Part shown: positions 8,699-17,434 of the stretch, in pieces | How the letters are laid out: each line of letters begins with the position of its first letter | How positions within the stretch are numbered: position 1 is the first letter of the stretch | Assembly: GCA_030535295.1 (NCBI GenBank) | Contig: JAUMXK010000020.1 | Location: forward strand, 1 to 33,447 | Source: Eubacteriales bacterium | GTDB taxonomy: Bacteria > Bacillota > Clostridia > Lachnospirales > Vallitaleaceae | Direction: 5' to 3' | DNA: 33,447 bases | Program-made: the position numbers and the translations under genes | Notes under the pieces: model-generated | Told to the model about the DNA's origin: nothing | What the model saw: only the letters and a program-made list of their open reading frames with translations | The model's database searches: none

Positions 8699-9886
8699 TT
8701 ATCTTGATGTATTTTTCATCGGGTCAACCCAAGAGCCGCCGATACGAAGTCCCCAGTGCAGGTGATTACCGGTGGAACGTCCTGTGCTTCCGACTTTTGC
8801 CACTACTGTTTTTCCCGCCTTGACAAAGGTTCCCTTGGAAACAGACAAGGAAGAACAGTGAGCATATAGAGTCGTTACATGTTGGCCTTTACTGTTTCTA
8901 CCATGGTCAATAATAATGGTATTCCCATAACCGTTCATCCAACCGGCATGAATAACTTCACCATCTGCCGCCGCATAAATCGGGGTACCGGCAGGAGCCG
9001 GAATATCCGTTCCATTGTGTTTGACCCAACGTTTGGTAAACGGATCGGGGCGCATTTCAAACGGGGAAGAGATTATAGAAAAGCCGGGTAACGGCCATTT
9101 CAAAAGACCTTGACTGAACTTCAAATTGCCCTTGCTGGCATTTTTTTGTCTTTCTCTTTCCAAAGCTGCAATATGGTCATTGATTTTTTTGTTGATTGCC
9201 GCTTCTTCTCTTTGTCTTTCTTTGATTTCCGCTTCCAGATATGCCTTGTTTTTCTCGGCTTCGGCAATTTGCTGCGCTTTCATCACACGGATATTTTCGA
9301 TTTCATTTTTGCGAATTAAGGTTTCGGACTGCGTATGCTCGAGCTCCGCTTTTTCCACAATCAATCTACCTTCGGTTTCTTCGATATCCTCTCTGATTTT
9401 CTCCAGCCGAGTCATCATAGACTTATCATATTCCACAATTTTATTCAGGTATTCCAAGCGATTGTAAAAATCCATGGCATTGTCAGACTCCAGGAGTACG
9501 GCAATATATTCGGTGTTCCCGTATTCGTACATCACTCGAATCCGGTCTTTGGTATTTTTATAATACTCGGTTTCTTTTTCTTTTGCATTTTCCAGTTCTG
9601 TTTGTGTAAACTGGATTTCACTTTTTTTGACATCCAGACGCTCTTCCAAAACATCCAACACCTGTTGGACATCGGCATACTGCTGGTCATATTTCAAAAT
9701 CTCCTGATGGATTTGAGAAATCTCCCCTTTTTTTGCCTTTAATTCTTGCAGATTTTTATTCATCTGCTCCTGGATTTCTTTTTTCTGCTTCTGCATATCC
9801 TTCAGCTTACTTGTTCCATAAGTGATACTGGAAAAGGCAACAACTAACAACAGGCATATTGCCGTGCGTAATAAGATTTTTTTCAA
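8699..9886 (-). CDS. EnvC-like murein hydrolase: signal peptide, coiled coil, M23 peptidase
   Basis: This 395-residue protein has an N-terminal signal sequence (KKILLRTAICLLLVVAFSS). A long charged coiled coil spans about residues 28-245. A C-terminal M23 (LytM) domain follows. Its metal-site motifs are present: HNGTD after KRWVK, YAHC, and HLHWG near the end. It is therefore probably an active endopeptidase that cuts peptidoglycan cross-links, not a degenerate activator. The start is TTG at 9884-9886 after GGGGGA; the nearby ATG is out of frame and stops at once. It lies 21 bp after ftsX. In E. coli EnvC and in the Gram-positive PcsB and CwlO systems, FtsEX regulates a coiled-coil hydrolase or activator directly, and the same partnership is inferred here. 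Confidence 0.92.
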   Translation of the reverse strand: MKKILLRTAICLLLVVAFSSITYGTSKLKDMQKQKKEIQEQMNKNLQELKAKKGEISQIHQEILKYDQQYADVQQVLDVLEERLDVKKSEIQFTQTELENAKEKETEYYKNTKDRIRVMYEYGNTEYIAVLLESDNAMDFYNRLEYLNKIVEYDKSMMTRLEKIREDIEETEGRLIVEKAELEHTQSETLIRKNEIENIRVMKAQQIAEAEKNKAYLEAEIKERQREEAAINKKINDHIAALERERQKNASKGNLKFSQGLLKWPLPGFSIISSPFEMRPDPFTKRWVKHNGTDIPAPAGTPIYAAADGEVIHAGWMNGYGNTIIIDHGRNSKGQHVTTLYAHCSSLSVSKGTFVKAGKTVVAKVGSTGRSTGNHLHWGLRIGGSWVDPMKNTSR

Positions 9887-9907
9887 AAGGATTCCCCCAT
9901 TTCTTTC

Positions 9908-10816
9908 CTATACTTTTAAGTACTTTCCAACCGTAATGCGGCTTCCCAAATAGCCAAGTGCCGCTCCCGAGCCAAGAGATATCGGAATCAGCAATTGCAG
10001 GATTCTATCTCTGCTGAGGAAAATCAAGTATTCGCTCAAGATAGCATAGCTCTTTTGAATTTGAATCACCACTTCCGGATAAGTATAGTAAAACAACACT
10101 AATGGTAAACTTGCTCCAATTAATCCGATTAAAATTCCTTCTACAATAAACGGTCCTCGAATCATCATGTTTCTCGCACCAATATAACGCATGATACTGA
10201 TTTCTTCATTTCGCAAAGTCACTGCCAAACGAATGGTATTGGAAATCAGAAACAGGGCCAAAAGAATCAAAATAATCAGTAACCCCAAACTGACATAAGT
10301 AACTAATTTGTTCAAGGCCTCTACCACATGGGTAACATCTCTGGTTTCTCTGACATAGCGTACAATGGTCTCGGATTCCAAGACTTGCACCAAAGTACCT
10401 TGCTTTGAGATATCCGCCAATGAGATTTGCAAGGAGGCCGACTTGGCAAGCGGGTTGTCACTGCCAAAGCCCACCAAAAGCTCCTCTTTTTGGCCAAAAT
10501 ACTGTTCTTTAAAACTTTCCCAAGCTGCTTCGGCAGAAATATATTCCACACGATAAACTTCCGAACGCTTTTCCACTTCCAATTTTAATGCCAAAATTTG
10601 CTCTTCCGTCGTGTTGTCCTCAAAAAAGACCGCCACGCCGATATTTTTTTCAAATTCGGTCATCATAAAGTTGATATTAGTCACTACAGTATAAAAGACA
10701 GTGATGACAAATACATTAATGGCAATGGTCATGATGGAGACAACGGACATCCAACCATTTTTAAACAAATTCTGCAAGCCTTGGGAAAAACTATAACTTA
10801 GAGTGCGTAAGCTCAT
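9908..10816 (-). CDS. ftsX: Cell division protein FtsX
   Basis: This is the 302-residue membrane subunit of the FtsEX ABC-type complex. It has a cytoplasmic N-terminus, a first membrane helix at about 20-45 (VSIMTIAINVFVITVFYTVV), an extracellular domain, and three C-terminal helices around the FtsX/MacB permease fold, with NEEISIMRYIGA marking that fold. FtsX does not transport a substrate. It passes FtsE's ATP cycle to an outside peptidoglycan hydrolase, here most likely the adjacent M23 protein. I start at the ATG at 10814-10816, which follows AGGAGAG. A start 8 codons earlier has no such site. The first 26 bp overlap the end of ftsE, so the pair is translationally coupled. Confidence 0.95.
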   Translation of the reverse strand: MSLRTLSYSFSQGLQNLFKNGWMSVVSIMTIAINVFVITVFYTVVTNINFMMTEFEKNIGVAVFFEDNTTEEQILALKLEVEKRSEVYRVEYISAEAAWESFKEQYFGQKEELLVGFGSDNPLAKSASLQISLADISKQGTLVQVLESETIVRYVRETRDVTHVVEALNKLVTYVSLGLLIILILLALFLISNTIRLAVTLRNEEISIMRYIGARNMMIRGPFIVEGILIGLIGASLPLVLFYYTYPEVVIQIQKSYAILSEYLIFLSRDRILQLLIPISLGSGAALGYLGSRITVGKYLKV

Positions 10817-11492
10817 GCCAATACTCTCCTTTTGCGTCATCTCGAACGATTTTCCCGTCTTGAATGGTAATTACTCGTTTCTTCATAGAATTGACAATTT
10901 CCCGGTCATGGGTGATGACCACCACGGTCGTACCTCGAAGATTGATATCTTTGAGGAGTTTCACTATGTTCCATGAGCGGTCCGCATCTAGGTTTCCTGT
11001 CGGCTCATCGGCCAAAAGAATCGGCGGATTGTTGGCAATGGCTCTGGCAAGTGCTACTCTTTGCTGTTCTCCACCGGACAACTGACTTGGTTTTTTCTTT
11101 TCATAGCCCTTTAGTCCAACCAGACTCAAAAGTGCCGGAACCGTCTTGCGAATCACTCGTTTTGGCGTTTCGGTTACTTCCAAAGCAAAGGCTACATTTT
11201 CATAAACTGTCCTGTCTCGAAGCAGTCGGAAATCCTGAAACACTACTCCCAAACTCCTTCTCAACTTCGGCACTTTATTTTTATTGATTCTGGCGATATC
11301 AACCCCTTCTATATAGATAGAGCCGCTACTCGCCTCAATTTCTCGCAACAATAATTTGAACAAAGTCGTCTTTCCGGAGCCGCTATCTCCGACAATAAAG
11401 ACAAATTCCCCTTTGTCTATTTGAAAGGATACCTTATCCAGAGCCTTGACACCGCCCGGATATTCCTTACTTACATCAACTAACTTAATCAT
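10791..11492 (-). CDS. ftsE: Cell division ATP-binding protein FtsE
   Basis: This is the 233-residue ABC ATPase partner of FtsX, at the inner face of the membrane. Visible motifs are Walker A GDSGSGKTTLFK, signature LSGGEQQRVALARA, Walker B ILLADEPTGNLD and the H-loop VVVITHDREIV. The length and the DEPTGNLD form are typical of FtsE. The ATG at 11492 follows GGAGATGGC. It overlaps ftsX. The 122-bp gap upstream contains GC-rich imperfect hairpins but no convincing promoter, and the CdaR-type gene upstream reads in the same direction. Confidence 0.96.
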   Translation of the reverse strand: MIKLVDVSKEYPGGVKALDKVSFQIDKGEFVFIVGDSGSGKTTLFKLLLREIEASSGSIYIEGVDIARINKNKVPKLRRSLGVVFQDFRLLRDRTVYENVAFALEVTETPKRVIRKTVPALLSLVGLKGYEKKKPSQLSGGEQQRVALARAIANNPPILLADEPTGNLDADRSWNIVKLLKDINLRGTTVVVITHDREIVNSMKKRVITIQDGKIVRDDAKGEYWHELTHSKL

Positions 11493-11614
11493 GCCATCTC
11501 CTTATCTTTTCCTGTTTCCGCCACGCTAAGCCCCCCAAGCACATAGAAATGCAGCCGCCAAAGCGGACATTTCCCTTTGCAGGGCTTGCCGTTTTGTGAC
11601 GAATTATGGCAATT

Positions 11615-12709
11615 TTAATACATACTGTGGTCTTGCATATATCTCATATAACGCACTACCATTAAAGCAATCTTAAAGGTAATCGCATCTTCAAAGACAC
11701 GCAAATCAAGACCGGTATTTTTTTGCAGCTTATCCAAACGGTAAACCAATGTATTTCTGTGAATATACAATTGTCTTGAGGTTTCCGAAACGTTTAAGCT
11801 GTTTTCAAAAAACTTATGAATGGTCGTGAGTGTTTCCTCATCAAATTGGTCCGGAGACTTGCCGTGGAAAATTTCGTCAATAAACATTCGGCAAAGTGCC
11901 AAAGGCAATTGATAAATCAAGCGGCCGATACCAAGATTTTCATAAGCAATGACATTGTGCTCTTGATAGAAAATCTTGCCTACTTCCAGTGACATCTTGG
12001 CTTCTTTGTAAGACTTGGAAACGTCCTTAATATCATTGACTACGGTACCGATAGCCACATAAGCTTGACTCATCGCCTCGGCATTAATGGTATCGACAAT
12101 CATATTGGCTAAATTGATGATATCTTTTCTGGTGTCGCCGGCTTTGAGTGCCTTGACAATAATGATATTCTTCTCATCCACCGCAGTGATAAAATCTTGT
12201 GACTTCGGAGAGAACAAACTCTTTACCACTTCCAAAGAACTGTTGTCCTTTTCCATCTTGGTTTCGACAATCAATGCTACTCTTGGAATATCGGTTTCAA
12301 TATGTAATTTCTTAGAGCGATTGTAAATATCTACCAATAATAAATTATCTAATAATAAGTTTTTCACAAAATTATCTTTGTCGAAACGCTCTTTGTATGC
12401 CACCAGCAAATTTTGAATTTGGAAGGAGGCAATCTTTCCTATCTTATAGACATCTTCGGCTTCGCCCTTTACTGTGATAATATACTCTACCGTACTTTCA
12501 TCAAATACTTTGAAAAACTGATAACCCTGAACCAATTGACTTTCCGCCTGTGAATTGACAAAATCCAAGACCGAAAAATTGTAATCCCCAAAGGCATCTT
12601 CTTCTGTCGATGCCAGCACTCGACCTTCTGTATCCATTACCGTCAAGTCCATTCGGGTAATTGTTTTAAGTCCCTCAATTGTAGTTTGTAAAATCTGGTT
12701 TGAAATCAT
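11615..12709 (-). CDS. CdaR/PucR-family transcriptional regulator
   Basis: This is a 364-residue protein. The N-terminal part (about residues 1-130, with ITRMDLTVMDTEGRVLAST) resembles the sugar-diacid-recognition domain of CdaR. A GGDEF-like middle domain follows. The C-terminal PucR-type helix-turn-helix is recognisable in NSLNVSETSRQLYIHRNTLVYRLDK, here split as NVSETSRQLYIHRNTL and VYRLDKLQ. Such proteins sense small carboxylate or sugar-derived ligands and activate nearby transport or catabolic genes. The neighbour upstream is a sugar-ABC ATPase gene, but no catabolic genes are near, so the ligand and targets are unknown. The ATG at 12709 follows AAGGAG. A tiny open frame with its own binding site lies in the leader. 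Confidence 0.88.
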   Translation of the reverse strand: MISNQILQTTIEGLKTITRMDLTVMDTEGRVLASTEEDAFGDYNFSVLDFVNSQAESQLVQGYQFFKVFDESTVEYIITVKGEAEDVYKIGKIASFQIQNLLVAYKERFDKDNFVKNLLLDNLLLVDIYNRSKKLHIETDIPRVALIVETKMEKDNSSLEVVKSLFSPKSQDFITAVDEKNIIIVKALKAGDTRKDIINLANMIVDTINAEAMSQAYVAIGTVVNDIKDVSKSYKEAKMSLEVGKIFYQEHNVIAYENLGIGRLIYQLPLALCRMFIDEIFHGKSPDQFDEETLTTIHKFFENSLNVSETSRQLYIHRNTLVYRLDKLQKNTGLDLRVFEDAITFKIALMVVRYMRYMQDHSMY

Positions 12710-12745
12710 TTTTTTCTCCTTTTTTCCCGAATTAATCTCGTGAAA

Positions 12746-12787
12746 TTAGCGATTTCTTACAAAGAATTTGCTTTCGCCAATTTTCAT
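12746..12787 (-). CDS. Possible 13-codon leader ORF upstream of the CdaR-type gene
   Basis: The frame reads MKIGESKFFVRNR and stop. Its ATG is preceded by GGAGAAGGG at a workable distance. It ends 36 bases before the regulator's start. It may be a regulatory upstream frame or chance, and there is no homology to judge by. The rest of this 250-bp gap holds the ugpC terminator and an AT-rich presumptive promoter region with TGCTATAC-like sequence at about 12880. Confidence 0.2.
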   Translation of the reverse strand: MKIGESKFFVRNR

Positions 12788-12899
12788 CTTTTACCCTTCT
12801 CCAGTTTAATTTCTCCAGTGAAATGAAATTTATCCGCTTTTCTTTTGTTGGAAAAGCGTATAAAATCCTATACTATTAACTATTGTATAGCATTTTGTG

Positions 12900-12940
12900 C
12901 AAAAAAAAAAGAGGAAAGCTAAACTTTGTGCATTTCCTCT
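12900..12940 (-). terminator. Rho-independent terminator after ugpC
   Basis: On the minus strand an 8-bp stem (AGAGGAAA with TTTCCTCT, at 12933-12940 and 12910-12917) closes a 15-base loop and is followed directly by a run of at least ten T. It begins 20 bp after the ugpC stop codon. Confidence 0.85.
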
Positions 12941-12959
12941 AATTTTTTTACATTTTCAA

Positions 12960-14069
12960 TTAGTTTGTTATTACTTTTTCAGTATCTTTGTCGAATACAT
13001 GGATTCTTTCGATATCAAACGCTAATTTAATCTTATCTCCGGCTTTCGCTGTAGAACGTGGACCAACTTTAGCAGTGGTATCAAAGTTTTCGATGGTACC
13101 GATTAAGATAACTTCCGCACCGAGCATTTCAGTTACTGCTACTTCAAAATCAACCACAGCTTCTTTGTTTGCCATGAATTTTTCTTCGTCGTGAATGTCT
13201 TCCGGACGAATACCTAAGATAACAGTCTTGCCTTCGTATCCGCCACCCAAAACAGCCTTGGATTTATCTGCAGATAAAACAACCGCATTGGCTCCGAAAG
13301 TAAGTTTGGCACGGTCGCCTTCTTTGGAAACAACCGCTTCAATGAAGTTCATTTGCGGAGAACCGATAAATCCTGCTACGAATAAGTTGGCAGGTTTGGA
13401 GTATAAGGTAGATGGAGAATCTACTTGTTGAATAATACCGTCTTTCATTACTACGATACGGGTACCCAAGGTCATCGCTTCTACTTGGTCGTGAGTTACG
13501 TAGATAATGGTTGTTTGTAATTTTTTGTGTAATTTGGAAATTTCAACACGCATTTGTACACGTAATTTAGCATCTAAGTTGGAAAGAGGTTCGTCCATTA
13601 AGAATACTTTCGGTTCACGAACAATTGCACGTCCCATCGCAACACGTTGACGTTGTCCACCGGATAATGCTTTCGGACGACGGTCAAGCAATGCTTCAAT
13701 ACCTAAAATCTTAGCCGCTTCACGCACTCTTCTTTCAATTTCTTCTTTTGGAGTCTTGCGAAGCTTCAAACCAAATGCCATGTTATCATATACGGTCATG
13801 TGTGGATACAAAGCATAGTTTTGGAAAACCATTGCGATATCTCTGTCTTTTGGCTCTACGTCATTTACCAAACGATCTCCAATATATAGCTCACCTTCGG
13901 TAATTTCTTCCAAACCGGCAATCATACGCAAAGTGGTTGTCTTACCGCAACCGGATGGTCCTACAAAGATGATAAACTCTTTATCTGCAATTTCTAAGTT
14001 GAAATCGTTTACTGCGGTAACGTTTCCGGAGTATACTTTTTTTACATTTCTTAATGATAAACTTGCCAT
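12960..14069 (-). CDS. ugpC: Sugar ABC transporter ATP-binding protein (UgpC/MsmK/MalK type)
   Basis: This is a 369-residue ABC ATPase of the carbohydrate-importer class. It has Walker A GPSGCGKTT, signature LSGGQRQRVAMGRA, Walker B VFLMDEPLSNLDAKLR and the H-loop YVTHDQ. A C-terminal TOBE/OB domain follows (with VILGIRPEDIHDEEK), the region that binds regulatory partners in MalK. I start at ATG 14067-14069, after GGGAG. A start 9 codons upstream is less likely. No permease or binding-protein genes are nearby, so it probably powers several sugar importers encoded elsewhere, as established for MsmK in streptococci. Its own promoter and terminator make it a single-gene unit. The symbol names the family; the real substrates are unknown. 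Confidence 0.92.
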   Translation of the reverse strand: MASLSLRNVKKVYSGNVTAVNDFNLEIADKEFIIFVGPSGCGKTTTLRMIAGLEEITEGELYIGDRLVNDVEPKDRDIAMVFQNYALYPHMTVYDNMAFGLKLRKTPKEEIERRVREAAKILGIEALLDRRPKALSGGQRQRVAMGRAIVREPKVFLMDEPLSNLDAKLRVQMRVEISKLHKKLQTTIIYVTHDQVEAMTLGTRIVVMKDGIIQQVDSPSTLYSKPANLFVAGFIGSPQMNFIEAVVSKEGDRAKLTFGANAVVLSADKSKAVLGGGYEGKTVILGIRPEDIHDEEKFMANKEAVVDFEVAVTEMLGAEVILIGTIENFDTTAKVGPRSTAKAGDKIKLAFDIERIHVFDKDTEKVITN

Positions 14070-14166
14070 TGTGTAATAGCTCCCTTCTTTAAACAATCAT
14101 TTAACTTGAGCATCTCTATTCCCTTACTGCAAAAGGGTTTTACACTGCTTAAGTTTCTTCGTAACT

Positions 14167-14195
14167 AATATACCTTAATTTTAAACTATCGACAA
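14167..14195 (-). promoter_or_regulatory. Sigma-A promoter of ugpC
   Basis: On the minus strand TTGTCG (14190-14195) and TATATT (14167-14172) are 17 bp apart, about 100 bp upstream of the ugpC start. The gap between ugpC and yitT (270 bp) otherwise holds only AT-rich sequence, with no clear terminator for yitT. Confidence 0.65.
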
Positions 14196-14339
14196 TTGAT
14201 AAAATATCCAAAAATAGCGGCTTCTTTCTGTACTAAATGCCTTTTGCTCACTTTTTATACAACATTTTTTATTAAAACAGTATTAAAAATTATTATTTCA
14301 GCCAAATTTAAGGGGCATTTTGAACACCGGTTCTTTATT

Positions 14340-15245
14340 TTAGTTATTTTTGCTAAGTTTTTTGGATTTATTCATCTCCGGATGTTCAATAAATCCTTCT
14401 CCAAAGACTTCTCTGGCATCCGTCACAATCATGAAAGCATTGACATCCACCTGCTTGACAATTTTCTTGACGGTCAAAATTTCTCTCTTGGACATCACGC
14501 ACAGCAAAACCTCTTTGTCCAGACCGGTGTATTTTCCAACACCTTTCAGGCCGGTTACTCCCCTATCCAACTGTTTCATGATTTCCTGCGAAATTTCCTC
14601 ATTTTTATCCGAAATAATCATAGCGGCTTTGGAGAAATTGAGGCCTTCCAGCAAGGTATCTATGATTTGCACCGAAATATACACACTAATGATGGCATAC
14701 ATTGCTTTTTCCGGTCCGAATGCAAATAAACCGATTAAAATAATGACGATATCAATGCTTTGCATCCATTTTGCCATGCTTAGGCTAGGGAAGAAATGGT
14801 GAAGCACACTTCCGGCTAAATCCGTTCCGCCTGTGCTGGCTTCGGCCATAAAGACCATACCGATTCCGATACCGGAAAATATCGCCCCGAAAACAGCCGC
14901 CAAAAAAAAGTCATGATTTAATTGCGGTAAAAATTTGGTGTATTCCAATGCAATCGACAAATACACTGTGGCAAACAAACTTTTTCCACCGAATTCTTTT
15001 CCCCGAATAGCAAATGCTATAATAAACAAAGGTATATTGATACACAAGTTGGAAATCGAAAGGGGAATTCCGCCCGGCCAAATTCCTTCCGTGTAATATT
15101 TGATAATAATGGATAAACCGGTCACACCTCCTGTGACAATACCTAGGCCTTCATAGTAGACATTAATGCCTGTAGCAAGCAAAGTAGTTCCAATGATAAT
15201 CAATAGATAGTCTATAAACTTATGTTTTTTTCTCAGCTTTAACAT
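14340..15245 (-). CDS. YitT family membrane protein (DUF161 and DUF2179)
   Basis: This 301-residue protein has five or six hydrophobic helices in its first 200 residues, with the YitT signatures YYEGLGIVTGGVTGLSIII and EASTGGTDLAGSVL. A soluble C-terminal DUF2179 domain follows (about 205-290, with GVTGLKGVGKYTG and AREVFGEGF). Family members are common in Bacillota; their transport or sensing role is not settled. The ATG at 15245 follows AGGAG, and only 9 bp separate it from the end of the WecG/TagA gene, so it is the last gene of the envelope-polymer operon. Confidence 0.92.
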   Translation of the reverse strand: MLKLRKKHKFIDYLLIIIGTTLLATGINVYYEGLGIVTGGVTGLSIIIKYYTEGIWPGGIPLSISNLCINIPLFIIAFAIRGKEFGGKSLFATVYLSIALEYTKFLPQLNHDFFLAAVFGAIFSGIGIGMVFMAEASTGGTDLAGSVLHHFFPSLSMAKWMQSIDIVIILIGLFAFGPEKAMYAIISVYISVQIIDTLLEGLNFSKAAMIISDKNEEISQEIMKQLDRGVTGLKGVGKYTGLDKEVLLCVMSKREILTVKKIVKQVDVNAFMIVTDAREVFGEGFIEHPEMNKSKKLSKNN

Positions 15246-15254
15246 TTTTAACTC

Positions 15255-15983
15255 CTACTTATTTTTATTTTTTTGAACTTCCACTAAAAATAGCGGTAAC
15301 TTCAACATTCTCTTCCAACGGCTCGGCTGCTTGAGCAAACGGTAAAACCATTCCAAGTGTAGGCGAATAAAGAACTCCGGTGCCCTTTTTACCTTTCCGG
15401 AAAAACCGTCAAAAGAACCACCCACTCCAATAAAGATTTTGGCATGGATTCTATCTTTGTATTTTGCAATTAATTCTTCTTGCTTTTTGGCACCGAGTCC
15501 AACCAATAAAACATCCGGACGGAGCTTGTTGATTTCTTCCAGGACTTCCTCAAAATCTTTGAAATATCCATTTCGAGTGCCAAGCACTTTGGCTTTCGGA
15601 TATTTTTGCATGATTTTACGTGCCGATTCCTCTGCGACTCCCTCCGCCGCTCCCAAAAAGAAATAGCTGGCATCGGTTTCCTCGAACATTCGAAGCTGCA
15701 AATCATAGCCTGCCACTCTTTCCGGTAGAGGTTTGCCAATCTTCTTGGAAGCAATCACAACCCCGATACCGTCCGCCGTCACCATATCAGCCTGATTAAT
15801 CATCCGGCGAAAGTCCGCATCTTCCTTGGCAAGCATGATAATTTCCGGATTTACCGTATAAATAATTCTCTTTTCTTCTCCCTTGAGCCATTCTTTTACC
15901 GTTGATACCGCCTGATTCATGGTCAGTACATGAATCTTCACACCCAAAATCGAAATCGTAGCTTCACAAGAATTCTTCTGCAT
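15255..15983 (-). CDS. WecG/TagA/CpsF-family glycosyltransferase (GT26)
   Basis: This is a 242-residue GT26 enzyme. The family adds a sugar, ManNAc in TagA, to an undecaprenyl-diphosphate-linked GlcNAc at the inner membrane face, an early committed step for wall teichoic acid or capsule-like polymer. Typical motifs are present: YTVNPEIIMLAKED, VTADGIGVVIASKK with the catalytic aspartate, PERVAGYDL, LLVGLGAKKQEE and GVGGSFDGFSGKVKRAPEF. The C-terminal basic, aromatic tail (LHLEWFYRLLKQPSRWKRM) is the membrane-association segment. It lies downstream of two LCP genes, whose products attach such polymers to peptidoglycan. A perfect hairpin at 16010-16036 lies in the 73-bp gap before it. The sugar specificity is inferred from the family. 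Confidence 0.92.
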   Translation of the reverse strand: MQKNSCEATISILGVKIHVLTMNQAVSTVKEWLKGEEKRIIYTVNPEIIMLAKEDADFRRMINQADMVTADGIGVVIASKKIGKPLPERVAGYDLQLRMFEETDASYFFLGAAEGVAEESARKIMQKYPKAKVLGTRNGYFKDFEEVLEEINKLRPDVLLVGLGAKKQEELIAKYKDRIHAKIFIGVGGSFDGFSGKVKRAPEFFIRLHLEWFYRLLKQPSRWKRMLKLPLFLVEVQKNKNK

Positions 15984-16009
15984 ATCCTCTTTTTACTCCT
16001 TTTACAGAA

Positions 16010-16036
16010 GATAACCCTATCAAGGATAGGGTTATC
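16010..16036. other. Perfect 12-bp hairpin inside the LCP-wecG operon
   Basis: GATAACCCTATC and GATAGGGTTATC are perfectly complementary around a 3-base loop. It sits between the second LCP gene and the glycosyltransferase gene. Neither strand has a T-tract directly after it, so it is more likely a processing or stability element, or a leaky terminator, than a full stop. Confidence 0.6.
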
Positions 16037-16056
16037 GAAATCATTTTATCGTCTTT

Positions 16057-17424
16057 TTAATTCGTTTTTTCTGTCAATCCCAATACCACCACAATTTCTT
16101 CTTCTTTGCCTTTAAGAGATTCATCCACTTGAACCATTGCCCCCTTAAAGTTCGGCAACAGCTCTTCGCCAATCTCCTTGGCATAAGCTTTGATGATGGT
16201 CTTTTCTACCGGCTTGGTCGGATAGTTGTCGGTTTTTACTACCTTATAGCCCTTTGCTTCCAGCATTTGCTTGGTCTTTGCCGCCAAACCTCCGATATTC
16301 GTTCCATTGTATACACCAATTGGCATAATCTTGACATCATAGACTTCTTGCACAATGACCTGTGTTTGCTCTTCCGGTTTTGCCGGCTCGGCACCAGTAT
16401 TTTCCGGCTGTTTCGGTGTCTCCGGCAGATTTGCACTGCCTTGCGGTTGCTCCGGTGTTTGCGTGTTTTGCGAACTTAAAATGATTTCAAACAGTTTCTT
16501 GGATTCTGCCGAATTGTAGGCATATTTCTTATCCTCTGTCTGTCCACCCGGTAATGTCGTCATATAGACATTATCCGCATGGATTTGCTCCAGATAAATC
16601 ATATAGTCCGCTGCATTTTCAAAATCAGTTTGAATATAAGGATGAACCGATTTTAAAACATTTGGTAAATTCGCCTTGTTCTTTGGTTCAAGCAATTTAT
16701 CAAAGACGACTCTGAGGAAATCCTGCTGTGTTCTGATACGTCCCAGTTCCCCATTGGCATATCCTCGATATTGCATCAACTGAATCGCCTTGGCACCATC
16801 AATCTCCTGTAAACCTTTTTCCAAGTTGATTTGCACATTGGTAGCCGCATCGCTGAAATTCATATCCACCGGTACATCAAATGATACCGGCCCGATTAAA
16901 TCAATAAAATACTTAAAGGCATTTAAATCCATATTGACATAATAGTCAATGTTCATGTGAAAAGCATTTTCCAAGACCTTGACCGAAAACTCGTTTCTCT
17001 TCTCCGCCGACACATAAATCGGCACTTCACTAATCGGAACAATCTTCGGAATATCTTTTCTCTTGGCGGAAATCTCATTGTAAACATCTTCCGGCCAATT
17101 AAATTTGGTGTCCATCGGGATGGAAATCAAATTGATTTCTTGATTCTTATGATTGAAGAACAGCAGCATATTGTCTTCTGTCCGCTGCGAGCCCATTTGG
17201 TCTACTCCAAACAGAGAAATCACGGTAAAAGCCTTATCTTTGGCTGAAGTCTTCGCATCTTCATTTTTTAAAACCGGTGTTTTTAAGACCTTACTCAGTA
17301 AATTGTTCTTTGCTACCAAAACATATACGGTCGTACCAAGTGCTATTGTAACAGTAAAAATAGCTAGCGAAAATAAAAATACACGAAAAAACTTATTTCT
17401 ACGAACCTTTGCTTTATTTATCAC
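16057..17424 (-). CDS. LytR-CpsA-Psr (LCP) family protein with LytR_C domain
   Basis: This 455-residue protein has one N-terminal membrane helix (about 11-38), an extracellular LCP domain (about 65-290), a proline- and glutamine-rich linker, and a C-terminal LytR_C domain (VYNGTNIGGLAAKTKQMLEA region). LCP proteins transfer undecaprenyl-phosphate-linked polymers onto peptidoglycan. Core features are present: GVDQMGSQRTEDNML, GPVSFDVPVDM and MQYRGYANGELGRIRTQQDF. The usual SIPRDT motif is SIPMDT here (Met at 104), so a conserved arginine is missing. The GTG at 17422-17424 follows GAGGTGG at good distance and is preferred over the GTG nine bases earlier. It lies 10 bp after the first LCP gene, so the pair is co-transcribed. 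It may be a specialised paralogue. Confidence 0.9.
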   Translation of the reverse strand: MINKAKVRRNKFFRVFLFSLAIFTVTIALGTTVYVLVAKNNLLSKVLKTPVLKNEDAKTSAKDKAFTVISLFGVDQMGSQRTEDNMLLFFNHKNQEINLISIPMDTKFNWPEDVYNEISAKRKDIPKIVPISEVPIYVSAEKRNEFSVKVLENAFHMNIDYYVNMDLNAFKYFIDLIGPVSFDVPVDMNFSDAATNVQINLEKGLQEIDGAKAIQLMQYRGYANGELGRIRTQQDFLRVVFDKLLEPKNKANLPNVLKSVHPYIQTDFENAADYMIYLEQIHADNVYMTTLPGGQTEDKKYAYNSAESKKLFEIILSSQNTQTPEQPQGSANLPETPKQPENTGAEPAKPEEQTQVIVQEVYDVKIMPIGVYNGTNIGGLAAKTKQMLEAKGYKVVKTDNYPTKPVEKTIIKAYAKEIGEELLPNFKGAMVQVDESLKGKEEEIVVVLGLTEKTN

Positions 17425-17434
17425 TGTTGCCACC

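Noticed and set aside
14300..14339. Terminator after yitT around ACACCGGTTC
   Set aside because: The stem is only four pairs with mismatched centre and no T-tract.
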